Shown piece by piece: positions 36,122 through 45,429 of a stretch of 64,000 nucleotides of DNA (its first letter is position 1; every line of letters begins with the position of its first letter). The position numbers and the translations under genes were made by a program. The notes beneath the pieces are model-generated. The model was not told the DNA's origin. It worked only from the letters and a program-made list of their open reading frames with translations, and searched no databases. This DNA is from Alphaproteobacteria bacterium (lineage in GTDB: Bacteria; Pseudomonadota; Alphaproteobacteria; CAAHEQ01; UBA3637), in NCBI GenBank assembly GCA_017466695.1, contig JAFTTR010000033.1, positions 1-64,000 of the forward strand, given 5' to 3'.

Positions 36122-37762
36122 ATGACCCCTGAAATTATTGATTTACTCTTTCCAAATCCATTGCCAAGTGTTTCTGAAATTGAAGCAAAATATCCAGCTC
36201 GTCAGTTAGAAGCTGGGCAAAAAGTAACACGTGTCGCCCCAAGTCCAACAGGTTTTATGCATGTTGGGGGTATTTATGCTGCCTTGATGAGTGAAAGAGT
36301 TGCTCATCAAAGTGGTGGTGTTTTTTATTTAAGGGTTGAAGATACGGATCAAAAAAGAAAAGTTGAGGGAGCAACAGAAGTTATTTCAACATCTCTTTCT
36401 CGTTATGGAATTTTTGCTGATGAAGGTGTTGATAAAGATGGGAATAGTTATGGACCATATGGTTCTTATACGCAAAGTGAGAGAAAAGAAATTTATCAAG
36501 CTTATGCTAAAAAATTATTAGAAGAAGGGCAAGCTTATCCTTGTTTTTGTGCTGCTGAAGATTTAGATTTAATGCGTAAAATTCAAGAAAAACAATCTAT
36601 GAGACCTGGGTATTATGGACGTTTTGCGAAATGTAGAACTTTATCAGATGATGAAATTTTGGAAAAATTGAAAGCTGGGACATCTTGGGTCTTGAGGTTT
36701 AAATCTCCTGGGAACAATGAAAAAAGAATGGTGATTAAAGACCTTTTAAAAGGGGATATCAATATGCCAGAAAGTGACTTGGATGTTGTTATTTTAAAAG
36801 GGGATGGGTTGCCAACGTATCATTTTGCTCATGCTGTTGATGATCATTTGATGGGGACAACACATGTTATTCGTGGAGATGAATGGGTTTCATCTGTTCC
36901 ACTTCATATTCAACTTTTTGTTGCTTTGGGTTGGAAGGCTCCAAAATATGGACATTATGCAACGCTTCAAAAATTGGATAATGGGAACAAGCGTAAACTC
37001 TCTAAACGCCATGATCCAGAAGCAAACATTGTTTATTTTTGGGAAAAAGGATATCCTGAAAAAGCATTGATTGAATACTTGTTGAATTTGATTAACGCTT
37101 CTTTTGAGGATTGGCGTAACAAAAATCCAGAAAAAGATGCTTTTGAATATCCAATGAGCTTTAGTAAAATTTCAAATACGGCTGGAGCATTGTTTGATTT
37201 TCAAAAATTGCACAGTATTTCAAAAGAAGTTGTGGCAAAAATGTCAGCTGATGAAGTGTATATGGCAGTTCTTAACTGGGCAAAAGAATATAATAAGTCA
37301 TTTGCTGATAAATTAGAAGCTCAAAAAGAATATGTAACATCTATTTTGAATATTGAAAGAAATATTGGTAAAAAATCTCGTAAAGATTTGATTAAATGGG
37401 AAGATGTTGAATCTGATATTTCTTATTTCTTCGCAGATTGGATAAGACCTGATTTGAATGGGTATAAAGATGAACTTCCAGTTTCAGAAGAGGAAATGAA
37501 ACAAATGGGGGCTGATTTTATGGCTGTTTATAATAAAGATGATGATAAAGATTCTTGGTTTAAAAAAGTTCAAGAAGTTGCTTTAAAACATGGGTTTGCA
37601 GCTGATACAAAATCATATAAAGAAGCGCCACAAAATTATCGTGGAAGTATTATTGATGTTGCAAATGTGTTGCGTGTTTTGGTGACAGGTCGAACAAAAA
37701 GCCCTGATTTATATGCTATTATGCAAATAATGCCAGAGGATTTACTTGCAACAAGATTATAA
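36122..37762 (+). CDS. gltX: Glutamate--tRNA ligase, Clostridia-type
   Basis: Class I aminoacyl-tRNA synthetase charging tRNA-Glu. Seen: PSPTGFMHVGG (40-50, the HIGH site), FYLRVEDTDQKR, PTYHFAHAVDDHLM, and KLSKRHD (KMSKS-type loop, near residue 300). At 546 residues, with a PxARQLE-type N-terminal extension and the inserted YGPYGSYTQSERKEIYQ and MRPGYYGRF stretches, it resembles the longer GltX of Clostridia and other gut anaerobes rather than the roughly 470-residue alphaproteobacterial enzymes. This suggests horizontal transfer. The start is set by the promoter and by AAAGG eight bases before ATG 36122; ATG 36116 is the alternative. Monocistronic. Confidence 0.93.
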   Translation: MTPEIIDLLFPNPLPSVSEIEAKYPARQLEAGQKVTRVAPSPTGFMHVGGIYAALMSERVAHQSGGVFYLRVEDTDQKRKVEGATEVISTSLSRYGIFADEGVDKDGNSYGPYGSYTQSERKEIYQAYAKKLLEEGQAYPCFCAAEDLDLMRKIQEKQSMRPGYYGRFAKCRTLSDDEILEKLKAGTSWVLRFKSPGNNEKRMVIKDLLKGDINMPESDLDVVILKGDGLPTYHFAHAVDDHLMGTTHVIRGDEWVSSVPLHIQLFVALGWKAPKYGHYATLQKLDNGNKRKLSKRHDPEANIVYFWEKGYPEKALIEYLLNLINASFEDWRNKNPEKDAFEYPMSFSKISNTAGALFDFQKLHSISKEVVAKMSADEVYMAVLNWAKEYNKSFADKLEAQKEYVTSILNIERNIGKKSRKDLIKWEDVESDISYFFADWIRPDLNGYKDELPVSEEEMKQMGADFMAVYNKDDDKDSWFKKVQEVALKHGFAADTKSYKEAPQNYRGSIIDVANVLRVLVTGRTKSPDLYAIMQIMPEDLLATRL

Positions 37763-37780
37763 ACAACATTTGTTTTTATA

Positions 37781-37814
37781 AAAAGCGTTTGAGATTTCTT
37801 GAACGCTTTTTTTT
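37781..37814 (+). terminator. Terminator of gltX
   Basis: AAAAGCGTT (37781-37789) pairs with AACGCTTTT (37802-37810) around a 12-base loop, continuing into a run of eight T's. Confidence 0.85.
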
Positions 37815-37842
37815 GTTGTTTAAAAATATTTATCGAATTAAG

Positions 37843-37871
37843 TTGACAAAAATAAAAAAGAGGTGTATACT
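37843..37871 (+). promoter_or_regulatory. Strong promoter for two small ORFs
   Basis: TTGACA (37843-37848), 17 bases, TATACT (37866-37871): only one mismatch to the sigma-70 consensus. It drives the small genes at 37904 and 38098. Confidence 0.85.
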
Positions 37872-37903
37872 ATGTTTAAGTTAGATGAATTAAGGAGTTT
37901 TTA

Positions 37904-38080
37904 ATGCGAAGAAGAGAAGAAAAGCCAATGTCAAAAACAACAGCGAATGTTCTGATTGGTGTTTTGGTAAGTGGGTTATGTTTAGGGATGGTAAAAGGAT
38001 GTCTAGGAGTTGAAAAGGTAAAACAAGATAAATCTGTCCCAGTAATGAATGTAAAAACAAATGGTCGAGTTGATCGGTAA
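37904..38080 (+). CDS. Small single-pass membrane protein, function unknown
   Basis: A 58-residue ORF with a basic N terminus (MRRREEKP), a hydrophobic segment about residues 15-31 ending in a cysteine-containing GMVKGC, and a Lys-rich soluble tail. A strong AAGGAG lies seven bases before the ATG, and an almost consensus promoter precedes it. It is too short for most gene finders. I do not recognise the family. Two cysteines flank the hydrophobic region, but there is no clear lipobox. Confidence 0.6.
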   Translation: MRRREEKPMSKTTANVLIGVLVSGLCLGMVKGCLGVEKVKQDKSVPVMNVKTNGRVDR

Positions 38081-38097
38081 ACGAAAGCGAGGGTAAC

Positions 38098-38214
38098 ATG
38101 AAAAATATTAAGACACAACAAGGAATGGATGTAAAAGCAATTGCTGTTCATTTAGGGTTGATTGCCGTGTTGACTCTTGCCTGGACAATGCAACTTTATT
38201 TTATGATATTCTAA
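38098..38214 (+). CDS. Very small membrane protein, function unknown
   Basis: A 38-residue ORF whose second half (about residues 16-38) is one strongly hydrophobic helix ending in Phe, resembling stray subunits of respiratory or transport complexes. GAGGG lies six bases before the ATG. It follows the previous small ORF by 17 bases and ends just before a terminator, so both make a two-gene small-protein operon. No family recognised. Confidence 0.5.
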   Translation: MKNIKTQQGMDVKAIAVHLGLIAVLTLAWTMQLYFMIF

Positions 38215-38231
38215 GTGCTTTATTTTGATTT

Positions 38232-38278
38232 AAAAAAGCAATGGTTTTTTATTTTTTAAAAAGCTGTTGCTTTTTTTT
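38232..38278 (+). terminator. Terminator of the small-ORF operon
   Basis: AAAAAAGCAA (38232-38241) pairs with the TTGCTTTTTT arm from 38267; inner T-run and A-run can extend the stem. A T8 tract ends it. Its right arm contains the probable -35 box of frr. Confidence 0.75.
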
Positions 38279-38295
38279 ATAAAACTAAGTAAAAT
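38267..38295 (+). promoter_or_regulatory. Probable frr promoter overlapping a terminator arm
   Basis: TTGCTT (38267-38272), a 17-base spacer and TAAAAT (38290-38295). The -35 box lies inside the descending arm of the preceding terminator hairpin. Confidence 0.6.
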
Positions 38296-38329
38296 AACCT
38301 CATTATTTATTTTTTAAGAGGAAATTATT

Positions 38330-38890
38330 ATGACATATTCAGAAATTAAATCAGACATGCAACTTCGCTTGTCAAAAACTCAAGAGGCATTGAAAAAAGA
38401 TTTTTCAGGTCTTCGTACTGGTCGTGCCACAACAGCTTTGTTAGATGGCGTTATGGTTGAATCTTATGGGGCAATTGTTCCGTTAAATCAAGTTGGTAAT
38501 GTTGCTGTTTCAGATGCGAGAATGTTGACAGTTTCTGTTTGGGATAAATCAATGATTAAAAAAGTTGAAAAAGCAATTGTTGAAGCAGGTCTTGGTTTAA
38601 ATCCAATGAATGATGGTATTGTTATTCGTATTCCAATCCCACCATTGTCAGAAGAACGTCGTGTTGAGTTGATTAAAATCGCTGGAAAATATACAGAAAC
38701 AGCTCGTGTTTCTGTTCGTAACTTACGCCGTGATGCATTAGATGGTATTAAAAAACTCAAAAATGAGAATGAAATTACAGAAGATGAACAAAAACGCTAT
38801 GAAACTGAAATTCAAAAAATGACAGATGAAGGCATTAAAGCACTTGATGATGCATTAAAAACAAAAGAAGTTGAAATTAAGCAAATTTAA
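38330..38890 (+). CDS. frr: Ribosome recycling factor
   Basis: Splits post-termination ribosomes together with EF-G. The 186-residue protein shows the family features GLRTGRATTALLDGVMVESYG, NPMNDGIVIRIPIPPLSEERR and VRNLRRDA, with the long three-helix bundle at both ends. AAGAGG precedes the ATG by about eight bases. Here frr is monocistronic, not in the common rpsB-tsf-pyrH-frr cluster. A perfect terminator follows. Confidence 0.98.
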   Translation: MTYSEIKSDMQLRLSKTQEALKKDFSGLRTGRATTALLDGVMVESYGAIVPLNQVGNVAVSDARMLTVSVWDKSMIKKVEKAIVEAGLGLNPMNDGIVIRIPIPPLSEERRVELIKIAGKYTETARVSVRNLRRDALDGIKKLKNENEITEDEQKRYETEIQKMTDEGIKALDDALKTKEVEIKQI

Positions 38891-38905
38891 TGATGTTTGA
38901 ATGTG

Positions 38906-38939
38906 AAAAAAAGGTCTAGAAATTTCTAGACCTTTTTTT
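38906..38939. terminator. Perfect palindromic terminator of frr
   Basis: A perfect 34-base palindrome (17 bases each side) with A7 and T7 tails. It can work in both directions, serving frr and the convergent LOG-family gene. Confidence 0.9.
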
Positions 38940-38975
38940 ATACTTAAAAAAACAATGTTGAGGTTGAAGAGTTGT

Positions 38976-40052
38976 TTACCAATGGCGCAACTTGAAACGT
39001 TCTCCATGTTTATATCTTGATTTAAGCTTGTGAAGTTTATCGCTGACATTTGCTGTGTCTTTTCCAGCTTTTGCAAGACGTTCATACATACGCTCAATTT
39101 CTTTATTTAAGTAAGCTGTTTCAATATCATCTTCTAATTGTTTTTTCTCTCTTGGAAGACCGTGAGCAAAGACTTCTTCCATTTTAGCAAGAATCATTTT
39201 TGTAGATTCTGTTGAATAGAGGTGCCTTCTATAAATAACATAAGGCAACAAATAAATCAGACGATTTAAAATGGATTTGGCATGAGTTGGTTTTTTTTCA
39301 ATTTCTTTTTTGTAAAACAAATCAATCATATCAAATGCTACGCTCGCTTCAAAACTGTCGTCTGCAACAATAAAGGGAATTACGCTTGCAAAACCTTCTT
39401 TTTGAATTTCTTTTAAATATTCAAGCAAGTGATAAAAAAAGCCTTGTACATTGAATAAAACAAAAGGTTTGAAGTTTAAAAAACCATCTTGCATGGCAAC
39501 GCAGTCATAAGCAAGCTCGTCTAATGTGCCAACTCCTCCGGGTGCAAAAATAACAAAATCGGCTCCAAGAAGTTGTTGTTTTCTTTCTTCTAATGTGTGA
39601 GAAACGATAATGTCTGAGACTTCATCAATAATGCTGTCGCTTTGATAAAGGGCAAGATATTCTTTTGTTGTAACGGCGTGAATGGGTTTTTCGGTTGAAG
39701 TATTTGTTTTTTCTTCACTCCACCCTTTTAAAACGCCTTTTGCAACGGCTCCCATAATGCCTTTTGAGGAAAGACCAAAATCTAAACGATAGTGTTTTTT
39801 GCCAATTTCTTCACCGAGTTTGAATGCTTGATCTTCATAGAGAGGGTTTTTCCCTGATTTAGAACCACCGGCAACAAATACACGTGTTAATCCTTGCTTG
39901 TTGAAGTCTAAAAAAGCTTTGGCAGCTTGACTTTTTTTTGTTTTAGGTGTTTGTTTTCTAGCTGCTCTCTCCATTAAAGCAGAACCTCTGGTAACGGATA
40001 GTTTATTACCACTTAGAGTATCTGTTTTTTTTGAAGATTTTGTTTTATTCAT
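38976..40052 (-). CDS. LOG-family protein (putative nucleotide 5'-monophosphate phosphoribohydrolase)
   Basis: Rossmann-like protein of the LOG/TIGR00730 superfamily, whose members release bases from nucleoside monophosphates, cytokinin-type or ordinary. VFVAGGSKSGKNP (58-70), the ERKQQ stretch (156-160) and the PGGVGTLDE motif (171-179) are present. At 358 residues it is longer than the usual 180-300, with a Lys/Ser-rich N-terminal extension of about 55 residues and a basic helical C terminus. AAAGGAG is placed seven bases before the ATG. It is divergent from the efflux operon and shares a promoter region full of inverted repeats. Confidence 0.8.
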   Translation of the reverse strand: MNKTKSSKKTDTLSGNKLSVTRGSALMERAARKQTPKTKKSQAAKAFLDFNKQGLTRVFVAGGSKSGKNPLYEDQAFKLGEEIGKKHYRLDFGLSSKGIMGAVAKGVLKGWSEEKTNTSTEKPIHAVTTKEYLALYQSDSIIDEVSDIIVSHTLEERKQQLLGADFVIFAPGGVGTLDELAYDCVAMQDGFLNFKPFVLFNVQGFFYHLLEYLKEIQKEGFASVIPFIVADDSFEASVAFDMIDLFYKKEIEKKPTHAKSILNRLIYLLPYVIYRRHLYSTESTKMILAKMEEVFAHGLPREKKQLEDDIETAYLNKEIERMYERLAKAGKDTANVSDKLHKLKSRYKHGERFKLRHW

Positions 40053-40071
40053 GAAAGGTCTCCTTTTTTCG

Positions 40072-40123
40072 ATATCATTTTATAAGTATTGATATTTTTT
40101 TTAAATGATATAAAATACTTATA
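40072..40123. repeat. Interleaved inverted repeats over the divergent LOG/efflux promoter
   Basis: Two perfect inverted repeats are interleaved. ATATCATTT (40072-40080) matches AAATGATAT (40103-40111), and TATAAGTATT (40081-40090) matches AATACTTATA (40114-40123). A candidate efflux promoter TTGATA-N16-TAAAAT (40089-40116) lies within them, and the mirror arrangement gives a TATAAA-like box toward the LOG gene. They look like operator sites for a dimeric regulator; no regulator gene is adjacent. Confidence 0.65.
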
Positions 40124-40184
40124 GACTTTTAAAATAAAAAATGCTACATATTTTTTAAATGAATTTGTAAAAAAGGAGAAGGAT

Positions 40185-41339
40185 ATGCCTGTAAAGCAAG
40201 AAGAAAAAGGTTCTTTTTTCGGTAAAGGTTTTTTTATTGTTTCTGTTTTGGGTGTTTTGGGATTGGGTGTGTATTATGGATACTACAAAACACAAACGCC
40301 AGTGGTGCAAAAAATGCCGGTTGTAGCTGTTGATGTTGAACGAGTTGTTTTAAAAGATGTTTATCCTAAATCTAGTTTTGTTGCCAAGATTGAGGCTCAA
40401 GATAAAGTTGGTTTAAGAGCTCGTGTTCAAGGTTTTTTACAAGAAAGGTTGTTTAAAGAAGGGGATATTGTAACAAAAGGTCAACCTCTTTTTGTTATTG
40501 AACCTGTTAATTTTGAGGCAACAGTTCGTGAAGCTGAAGCTAATGTTGCTAAAGCAAGGGCTGCTGTTAAAAATACAAAAGCTCAATATGAAAGAGCTCA
40601 AACGCTTTATAAAACAAAGGATGTTTCCGAATCAAAGTTAGATACAGAAGAAGCGGCATACACCTCAGCACAAGCTTCATTAGGACAGGCTGAAGCGAAG
40701 TTGGATTTAGCAAAAAAAGATTTGGAGTATACAACAATTACAGCTCCTATGGATGGAAAAATTGGTGAATCCGTTTATTCTGTTGGTGAATTAATTGGGC
40801 CTTCTTCTGGTGTTTTGGCAGAAGTAGTTGCTATTAACCCAATTGATGCTGTGTTTTCAGTAAGTGAAAATGAAATGCTTATTCTTCAAAAGAATTTTAA
40901 AGAGTCTTCTTCAATAAAAGTTCGATTTGTTACATCTGATGGTGTTATTTATCCTCAGGAAGGGAAGATTGATTTTGTTGATATTACATTAGATGAAGCG
41001 ATGAACACACTTAAAATTAAGGCTTCTTTCCCAAATCCTGATAACAAATTGATATCTGGACAATATGGAAGAGTTCTTCTTGAAAGTCAAAGCCCTGTTA
41101 GAGAAGTTGTTATTCCAATGAAAGCTGTACAACAAGATATGTTGGGTTCTTATGTTTATGTTGTAAATGCTGAAAATCGAGTTGAAAAGCAAGATGTAAT
41201 ACGTGGCGCAGAACTTGAAGGATTTAATGTTGTTATAACTTCTGGTTTGAAAGCTGGGGACATTGTTGTAACAGAAGGATTCCAAAAGATTGCTCCTCAA
41301 ATGCTTGTGAACCCTGTATTTTCCAATAAAGGAGAATAG
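40185..41339 (+). CDS. RND efflux periplasmic adaptor subunit
   Basis: Membrane fusion protein joining the RND pump to an outer-membrane channel. An N-terminal anchor helix (about 13-30) is not a lipobox signal. The barrel-sandwich/lipoyl halves (VGLRARVQGFLQERLFKEGD, about 66-85, and ITAPMDGKIGESVYSVGELI), the alpha-hairpin between them, and a beta-barrel domain are visible. The length is 384. AAGGAGAAGG precedes the ATG. The pump gene starts three bases after its stop. No TolC-like gene is in the window. Confidence 0.93.
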   Translation: MPVKQEEKGSFFGKGFFIVSVLGVLGLGVYYGYYKTQTPVVQKMPVVAVDVERVVLKDVYPKSSFVAKIEAQDKVGLRARVQGFLQERLFKEGDIVTKGQPLFVIEPVNFEATVREAEANVAKARAAVKNTKAQYERAQTLYKTKDVSESKLDTEEAAYTSAQASLGQAEAKLDLAKKDLEYTTITAPMDGKIGESVYSVGELIGPSSGVLAEVVAINPIDAVFSVSENEMLILQKNFKESSSIKVRFVTSDGVIYPQEGKIDFVDITLDEAMNTLKIKASFPNPDNKLISGQYGRVLLESQSPVREVVIPMKAVQQDMLGSYVYVVNAENRVEKQDVIRGAELEGFNVVITSGLKAGDIVVTEGFQKIAPQMLVNPVFSNKGE

Positions 41340-41342
41340 TCA

Positions 41343-44300
41343 ATGATTTCAGATTCCTTTATTAAAAGACCACGTTTAGCAACTGTTCTCTCTATTGTTA
41401 TTGTTTTGGCTGGGTTACTTTGTATGAGTGCCATGCCGGTAGAACAATATCCAAACATTGTACCTCCATCTGTTTCGGTTTCGGCCTCATATCCTGGGGC
41501 GAGCGCTGATGTTGTAGAATCAACTGTGGCGCAACAAATTGAATCGGTTGTAAATGGTGTTGAGGATATGTTATATATGTCTTCAACAAGTAATGATGAT
41601 GGTTCCTATAATTTAACTGTGACTTTTAATATTGGAACAGATCCAAATATTGCCTCTGTTAATGTTCAAAATAGGTTAAAGCAAGTTGAAAGTACTTTAC
41701 CGGCTGAGGTTTTAAAGCAAGGTGTTATTGTTCAATCAAAAATGTCTTCAATGTTGCAGATTTTTACGGTTTCATCTTCAAATCCTGCATATGATGATGT
41801 CTTTTTAACAAATTATACATTAATTAATATTAAAGATGAATTAGCAAGAACGAATGGCGTTGGGGACGTTCGAGTATTTTCAACTTTAGATTATTCAATG
41901 CGTGTTTGGTTGGATAGTGATAAATTAAAGAGTTTAAAATTAACAACTTCTGACGTTTTAAATGCTATTCAAGGTCAGAACTTACAAGGTTCATTGGGTC
42001 GTATTGGTGTGATGCCTTCAACCCCTGATCAACAGTTTCAATTTTCTTTAACAACTCAAGGTCGCTTAACGACACCAGAAGAGTTTGGGGATATTGTAAT
42101 TAGAGCTAATACGGATGGGTCTTATCTTTATCTAAAAGATATTGCTCGTATTGAGCTTGGTTCTAAGTCTGAGGAAATGCGTGCAAAATACAATGGCTTA
42201 CCTGCTGTGGGTATTGCTATTTTCCAAGCTCCAGGGTCAAATGCTGTTGATGTTGCAAATGCAGTGAATAAAAAGGTGGTTGAACTTCAAAAGAAAATGC
42301 CAGCAGAAATTCAATTTAACACCGTTTTTAATAATGCTGAGTTTGTTGAAGATTCGTTAGGTGAAATTTTCCAAACAATTTTTGAAGCTTTCTTGTTAAT
42401 TGTTTTGGTAACTTATTTCTTCTTAGGAACATTTAGAGCTACGATTATTCCAACACTTGCAATTCCTGTTTCCTTAATTGGCGCCTTTATTGGGATGAGT
42501 ATTTTTGGTGTGTCTGCAAATACAATTTCTTTGTTAGCATTGGTTTTGGCTATTGGTATTGTTGTTGATGATGCAATCGTTGTGGTGGAAGATGTTGAAA
42601 CCGTTATGCATGAAAATCCTAAACTGCCACCTCAAGAAGCCGTTTCTAAATCTATGGGAAGAATTACAGCCCCAATTATTGCTATTACATTGGTTTTGTT
42701 AGCTGTGTTTGTTCCTGTTGCATTTACGCCGGGAATTTCGGGGTTACTATATAGACAATTTGCCATTGCAATTTCAGCAGCAATGATTATTTCAGGGATT
42801 AACTCATTGACATTATCTCCTGCTGTGGCTGCTGTTATTATGCGTTCAAATGACAAACCTTTTAAATTTGTTCAAAAAGTAATGGATTTTATTGATCTTT
42901 GTCGGAATGGATATTCAAAAATTGTTCGAAAGACAATGCCGGCAGCAATTTTATCTATTTTTGCAGTTGTTTTGTTTGCAATAGCAGCTTGGAGTGTGAT
43001 GAAAATAACGCCATCTGGGTTCTTGCCAGCTGAAGATCAAGGTGCCTTTTTGATGGAAGTTCAATTACCTTCAGGTGCTTCTTGGAACAGAACTGAAGAA
43101 ACAATGAATAAAGTGGCTGAGAAACTCAAACAAGTGCCTGAAATTGATTCGTACATGGCAATTGTTGGGTATGGTATTATGAGTGGTGTTCAATCTTCTT
43201 CGAATGGATTCTTTGCTGTTCACTTAAAGCCATATGCTGAACGACAAGAAAAAGGGCAAGATGTTAATAGCATTATTTCAAAAGTTTATATGCTAACAAT
43301 GGATATCAAAGAAGCTAGAATATTCCCATTTAATATGCCTGCCATTTCAGGTATTAGTATGACATCTGATGCAGAATATGTATTGCAAAGTACGCAAGGT
43401 GATTCACCAGAAGCCATCTTAAATGTTGCAAATCAAATTATTCAAGAAGGCAATAAAGATCCTCGATTGCAACGTGTTATGACGTTCTATACGGTTGACT
43501 CTCCTCGTGTTGAAGTTGTTGTTGATCGTAAAAAAGCGTACGCTCTTGGTGTTGAAATTTCTTCAATTTTCTCAACAATGCAAACAATGCTTGGGGGAAC
43601 ATATGTGAATGACTTTAACTTGTATGGTAGAACATGGCAAGTAAATGTTCAAGGGGATGTTCAAGATAGAAGAACTTTGGAAGATATTTATAAAATCAAC
43701 ATTCGCAATAACAAGGGTGAAATGGTTCCTTTGCGTTCCTTAATTACAGTTAAAAGAACAATCGGTGCTCAATCAATTCAGCGCTATAACAACTATCGCT
43801 CTGTTAAAATTACAGCAGCTCCTGCAGCTGGTTTGAGCTCTGGTTCGGCTATTCAAGCAATGTCTGAAATATCAGAGCGTGTTTTACCAACAGGGTATCA
43901 ATATCAATGGACTGGTATGAGTTTGCAAGAGCAAGAAGCAGGTGCCCAAACGGCTTTGATTTTTGTGTTAGCTTTCTTATTCGCCTATCTCTTTTTGGTG
44001 GCATTGTATGAAAGTTGGGTTATTCCTGTTCCTGTAATGGTTTCTATTGTAATTGGGTTGTTTGGCGCTGTTGGGTTTTTGTATGTTCGCTCTTTAACGA
44101 ACGATTTGTATGCTCAAGCCGGTATTATTGTGTTAATTGCCTTGGCTGCAAAAAATGCTATTTTGTTAGTTGAGTTTGCCAAGGAAGAACACGCTAAAGG
44201 GGCAAGTATTAAAGAAGCTGCTATCAATGGAGCGCATATGCGTTTTAGAGCCATTATGATGACGGCGATTGCTGCGCTTTTGGGCTTCTTGCCATTGGTT

Positions 44301-44561
44301 GTTTCTTCTGGTGCTGGGGCATTAGCTAGAAAAGCTATCGGGTCTTCAATTTTTGGTGGTTTATTTGTTTCTTCATTTATTGGAATTTTCTTTATTCCTG
44401 CTCTGTATGTTGTATTCCAAACAATGGTGGAAAGATTTTGGAATGGGAACAAATCGGCTGTTCTTTTTGAAAAAAAAGAAGAAATGCCAATTAAAAAAGT
44501 TAAAAACGGACTTAAAATAAGAACCGAGGAGAATGGATATGTTATTAAAAAAGAAGACTGA
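41343..44561 (+). CDS. RND family multidrug efflux pump, AcrB/MexB type
   Basis: Proton-driven inner-membrane exporter with 12 transmembrane helices and two large periplasmic loops. The [12 protein letters not shown] start, the paired aspartates D409-D410 of helix 4 ([13 protein letters not shown]), the [19 protein letters not shown] region and the C-terminal [15 protein letters not shown] segment mark the HAE1 subfamily. At 1072 residues it is full length. Substrates (drugs, bile salts) are inferred from family. Its 3' end overlaps the pilin-like gene by 23 bases. Confidence 0.95.
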   Translation: MISDSFIKRPRLATVLSIVIVLAGLLCMSAMPVEQYPNIVPPSVSVSASYPGASADVVESTVAQQIESVVNGVEDMLYMSSTSNDDGSYNLTVTFNIGTDPNIASVNVQNRLKQVESTLPAEVLKQGVIVQSKMSSMLQIFTVSSSNPAYDDVFLTNYTLINIKDELARTNGVGDVRVFSTLDYSMRVWLDSDKLKSLKLTTSDVLNAIQGQNLQGSLGRIGVMPSTPDQQFQFSLTTQGRLTTPEEFGDIVIRANTDGSYLYLKDIARIELGSKSEEMRAKYNGLPAVGIAIFQAPGSNAVDVANAVNKKVVELQKKMPAEIQFNTVFNNAEFVEDSLGEIFQTIFEAFLLIVLVTYFFLGTFRATIIPTLAIPVSLIGAFIGMSIFGVSANTISLLALVLAIGIVVDDAIVVVEDVETVMHENPKLPPQEAVSKSMGRITAPIIAITLVLLAVFVPVAFTPGISGLLYRQFAIAISAAMIISGINSLTLSPAVAAVIMRSNDKPFKFVQKVMDFIDLCRNGYSKIVRKTMPAAILSIFAVVLFAIAAWSVMKITPSGFLPAEDQGAFLMEVQLPSGASWNRTEETMNKVAEKLKQVPEIDSYMAIVGYGIMSGVQSSSNGFFAVHLKPYAERQEKGQDVNSIISKVYMLTMDIKEARIFPFNMPAISGISMTSDAEYVLQSTQGDSPEAILNVANQIIQEGNKDPRLQRVMTFYTVDSPRVEVVVDRKKAYALGVEISSIFSTMQTMLGGTYVNDFNLYGRTWQVNVQGDVQDRRTLEDIYKINIRNNKGEMVPLRSLITVKRTIGAQSIQRYNNYRSVKITAAPAAGLSSGSAIQAMSEISERVLPTGYQYQWTGMSLQEQEAGAQTALIFVLAFLFAYLFLVALYESWVIPVPVMVSIVIGLFGAVGFLYVRSLTNDLYAQAGIIVLIALAAKNAILLVEFAKEEHAKGASIKEAAINGAHMRFRAIMMTAIAALLGFLPLVVSSGAGALARKAIGSSIFGGLFVSSFIGIFFIPALYVVFQTMVERFWNGNKSAVLFEKKEEMPIKKVKNGLKIRTEENGYVIKKED

Positions 44562-44979
44562 TTTAGGTCGTACAATGCTTGAAATGCTTGGCGTTTTAGG
44601 CGTTATTGGAATTTTATCTATTGCAGCAATTCAAGGGTATAGATATCTGAATTTACATTTTGAGGTTTCTCAGATTGAGGATGCTATTTATAAAGGAGTT
44701 GCTCTCGTTGAGGGAAGGCAGATTACCAGTGTTTCGGATTTGGATGCATTTTTTAAAAAAACAAAGATGGGCATGGGAAGACAGTATCAAATTAAAACAG
44801 TTGAGTGCTCAAAAGATAAAGCTAAACGAGGAGTTCAGTGTTGTGCTTTAACCTTTCCTAATTTAAATAAAAATATTGTTTCACACTTCTTAAATGATGC
44901 AGGTCCTTTTGAGGCTAAATCAACAGCTCCTTCAAATTTGACTTTGATTTTTGAACTTAAAAGTCGTGAAGCATTTTGA
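44539..44979 (+). CDS. Pilin-like protein with noncanonical prepilin signature
   Basis: A 146-residue protein with a short basic leader and then G10 | [20 protein letters not shown], i.e. a prepilin-type cleavage site with Glu at +5 and a hydrophobic alpha-1 helix. The usual FTLIE start is replaced by RTMLE. Four cysteines lie in the C-terminal part, including CC at the end of the ORF middle. The start is ATG 44539, seven bases after AGGAG; ATG 44533 sits too close. It overlaps the pump gene by 23 bases, so it seems part of the efflux transcript. Role unknown: minor pilin or pseudopilin. Confidence 0.75.
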   Translation: MLLKKKTDLGRTMLEMLGVLGVIGILSIAAIQGYRYLNLHFEVSQIEDAIYKGVALVEGRQITSVSDLDAFFKKTKMGMGRQYQIKTVECSKDKAKRGVQCCALTFPNLNKNIVSHFLNDAGPFEAKSTAPSNLTLIFELKSREAF

Positions 44980-45026
44980 AATTAAAAGCCAACAAACTGC
45001 TGAATTTTAGTAGTTTATTGTAACTA

Positions 45027-45054
45027 AAAAACCACCGGCTAGGCCGGTGGTTTT
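45027..45054. terminator. Bidirectional terminator between pilin-like gene and HIT gene
   Basis: A perfect 13-bp GC-rich stem (AAAACCACCGGC with GCCGGTGGTTTT) has a three-base TAG loop and A/T tails on both sides. It ends the efflux operon and the convergent HIT gene. Confidence 0.92.
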
Positions 45055-45069
45055 CCTTTTGTTTTTTTA

Positions 45070-45429
45070 TTAAAGATTACTTGTAGATAATTTTTCACCA
45101 CCTAAAATATGAACATGTAGGTGTGGGACTTCTTGGCCACTATTTGGACCAGAGTTGAAAACAAGACGATAGCCTCCTTCTGGAAGATCTAAAATTTCAG
45201 CAGTTTTAACGATGGCTCGCATGTATCCCTCAATTTCATCAGCTGTTGAGTGTTCGATAAAATCAGCAAAATCAACAACCATGGCTTTAGCTATTACCAA
45301 AGCGTGAATTTTTGCTTTTGGAGCTATATCATAAAAAGCAAGAGCGTAATCATCTTCATAAATCTTATTGCAAGGTATTTCACCTCGAATAATTTTAGCA
45401 AATACGTTGTTCGCATTATATTCCATCAT
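45070..45429 (-). CDS. HIT family protein (HinT-like nucleoside phosphoramidase)
   Basis: A 119-residue histidine-triad hydrolase. FAKIIRGEIPCNKIYEDD at the N terminus and the active-site triad HLHVHILGG (about 103-111) are intact, placing it with the HinT/PKCI branch that cleaves AMP-lysine and other nucleoside phosphoramidates. AAAGGA precedes two adjacent ATG codons (45429 and 45426); either can be the start. Monocistronic, divergent from the DUF2066 gene. Confidence 0.95.
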   Translation of the reverse strand: MMEYNANNVFAKIIRGEIPCNKIYEDDYALAFYDIAPKAKIHALVIAKAMVVDFADFIEHSTADEIEGYMRAIVKTAEILDLPEGGYRLVFNSGPNSGQEVPHLHVHILGGEKLSTSNL

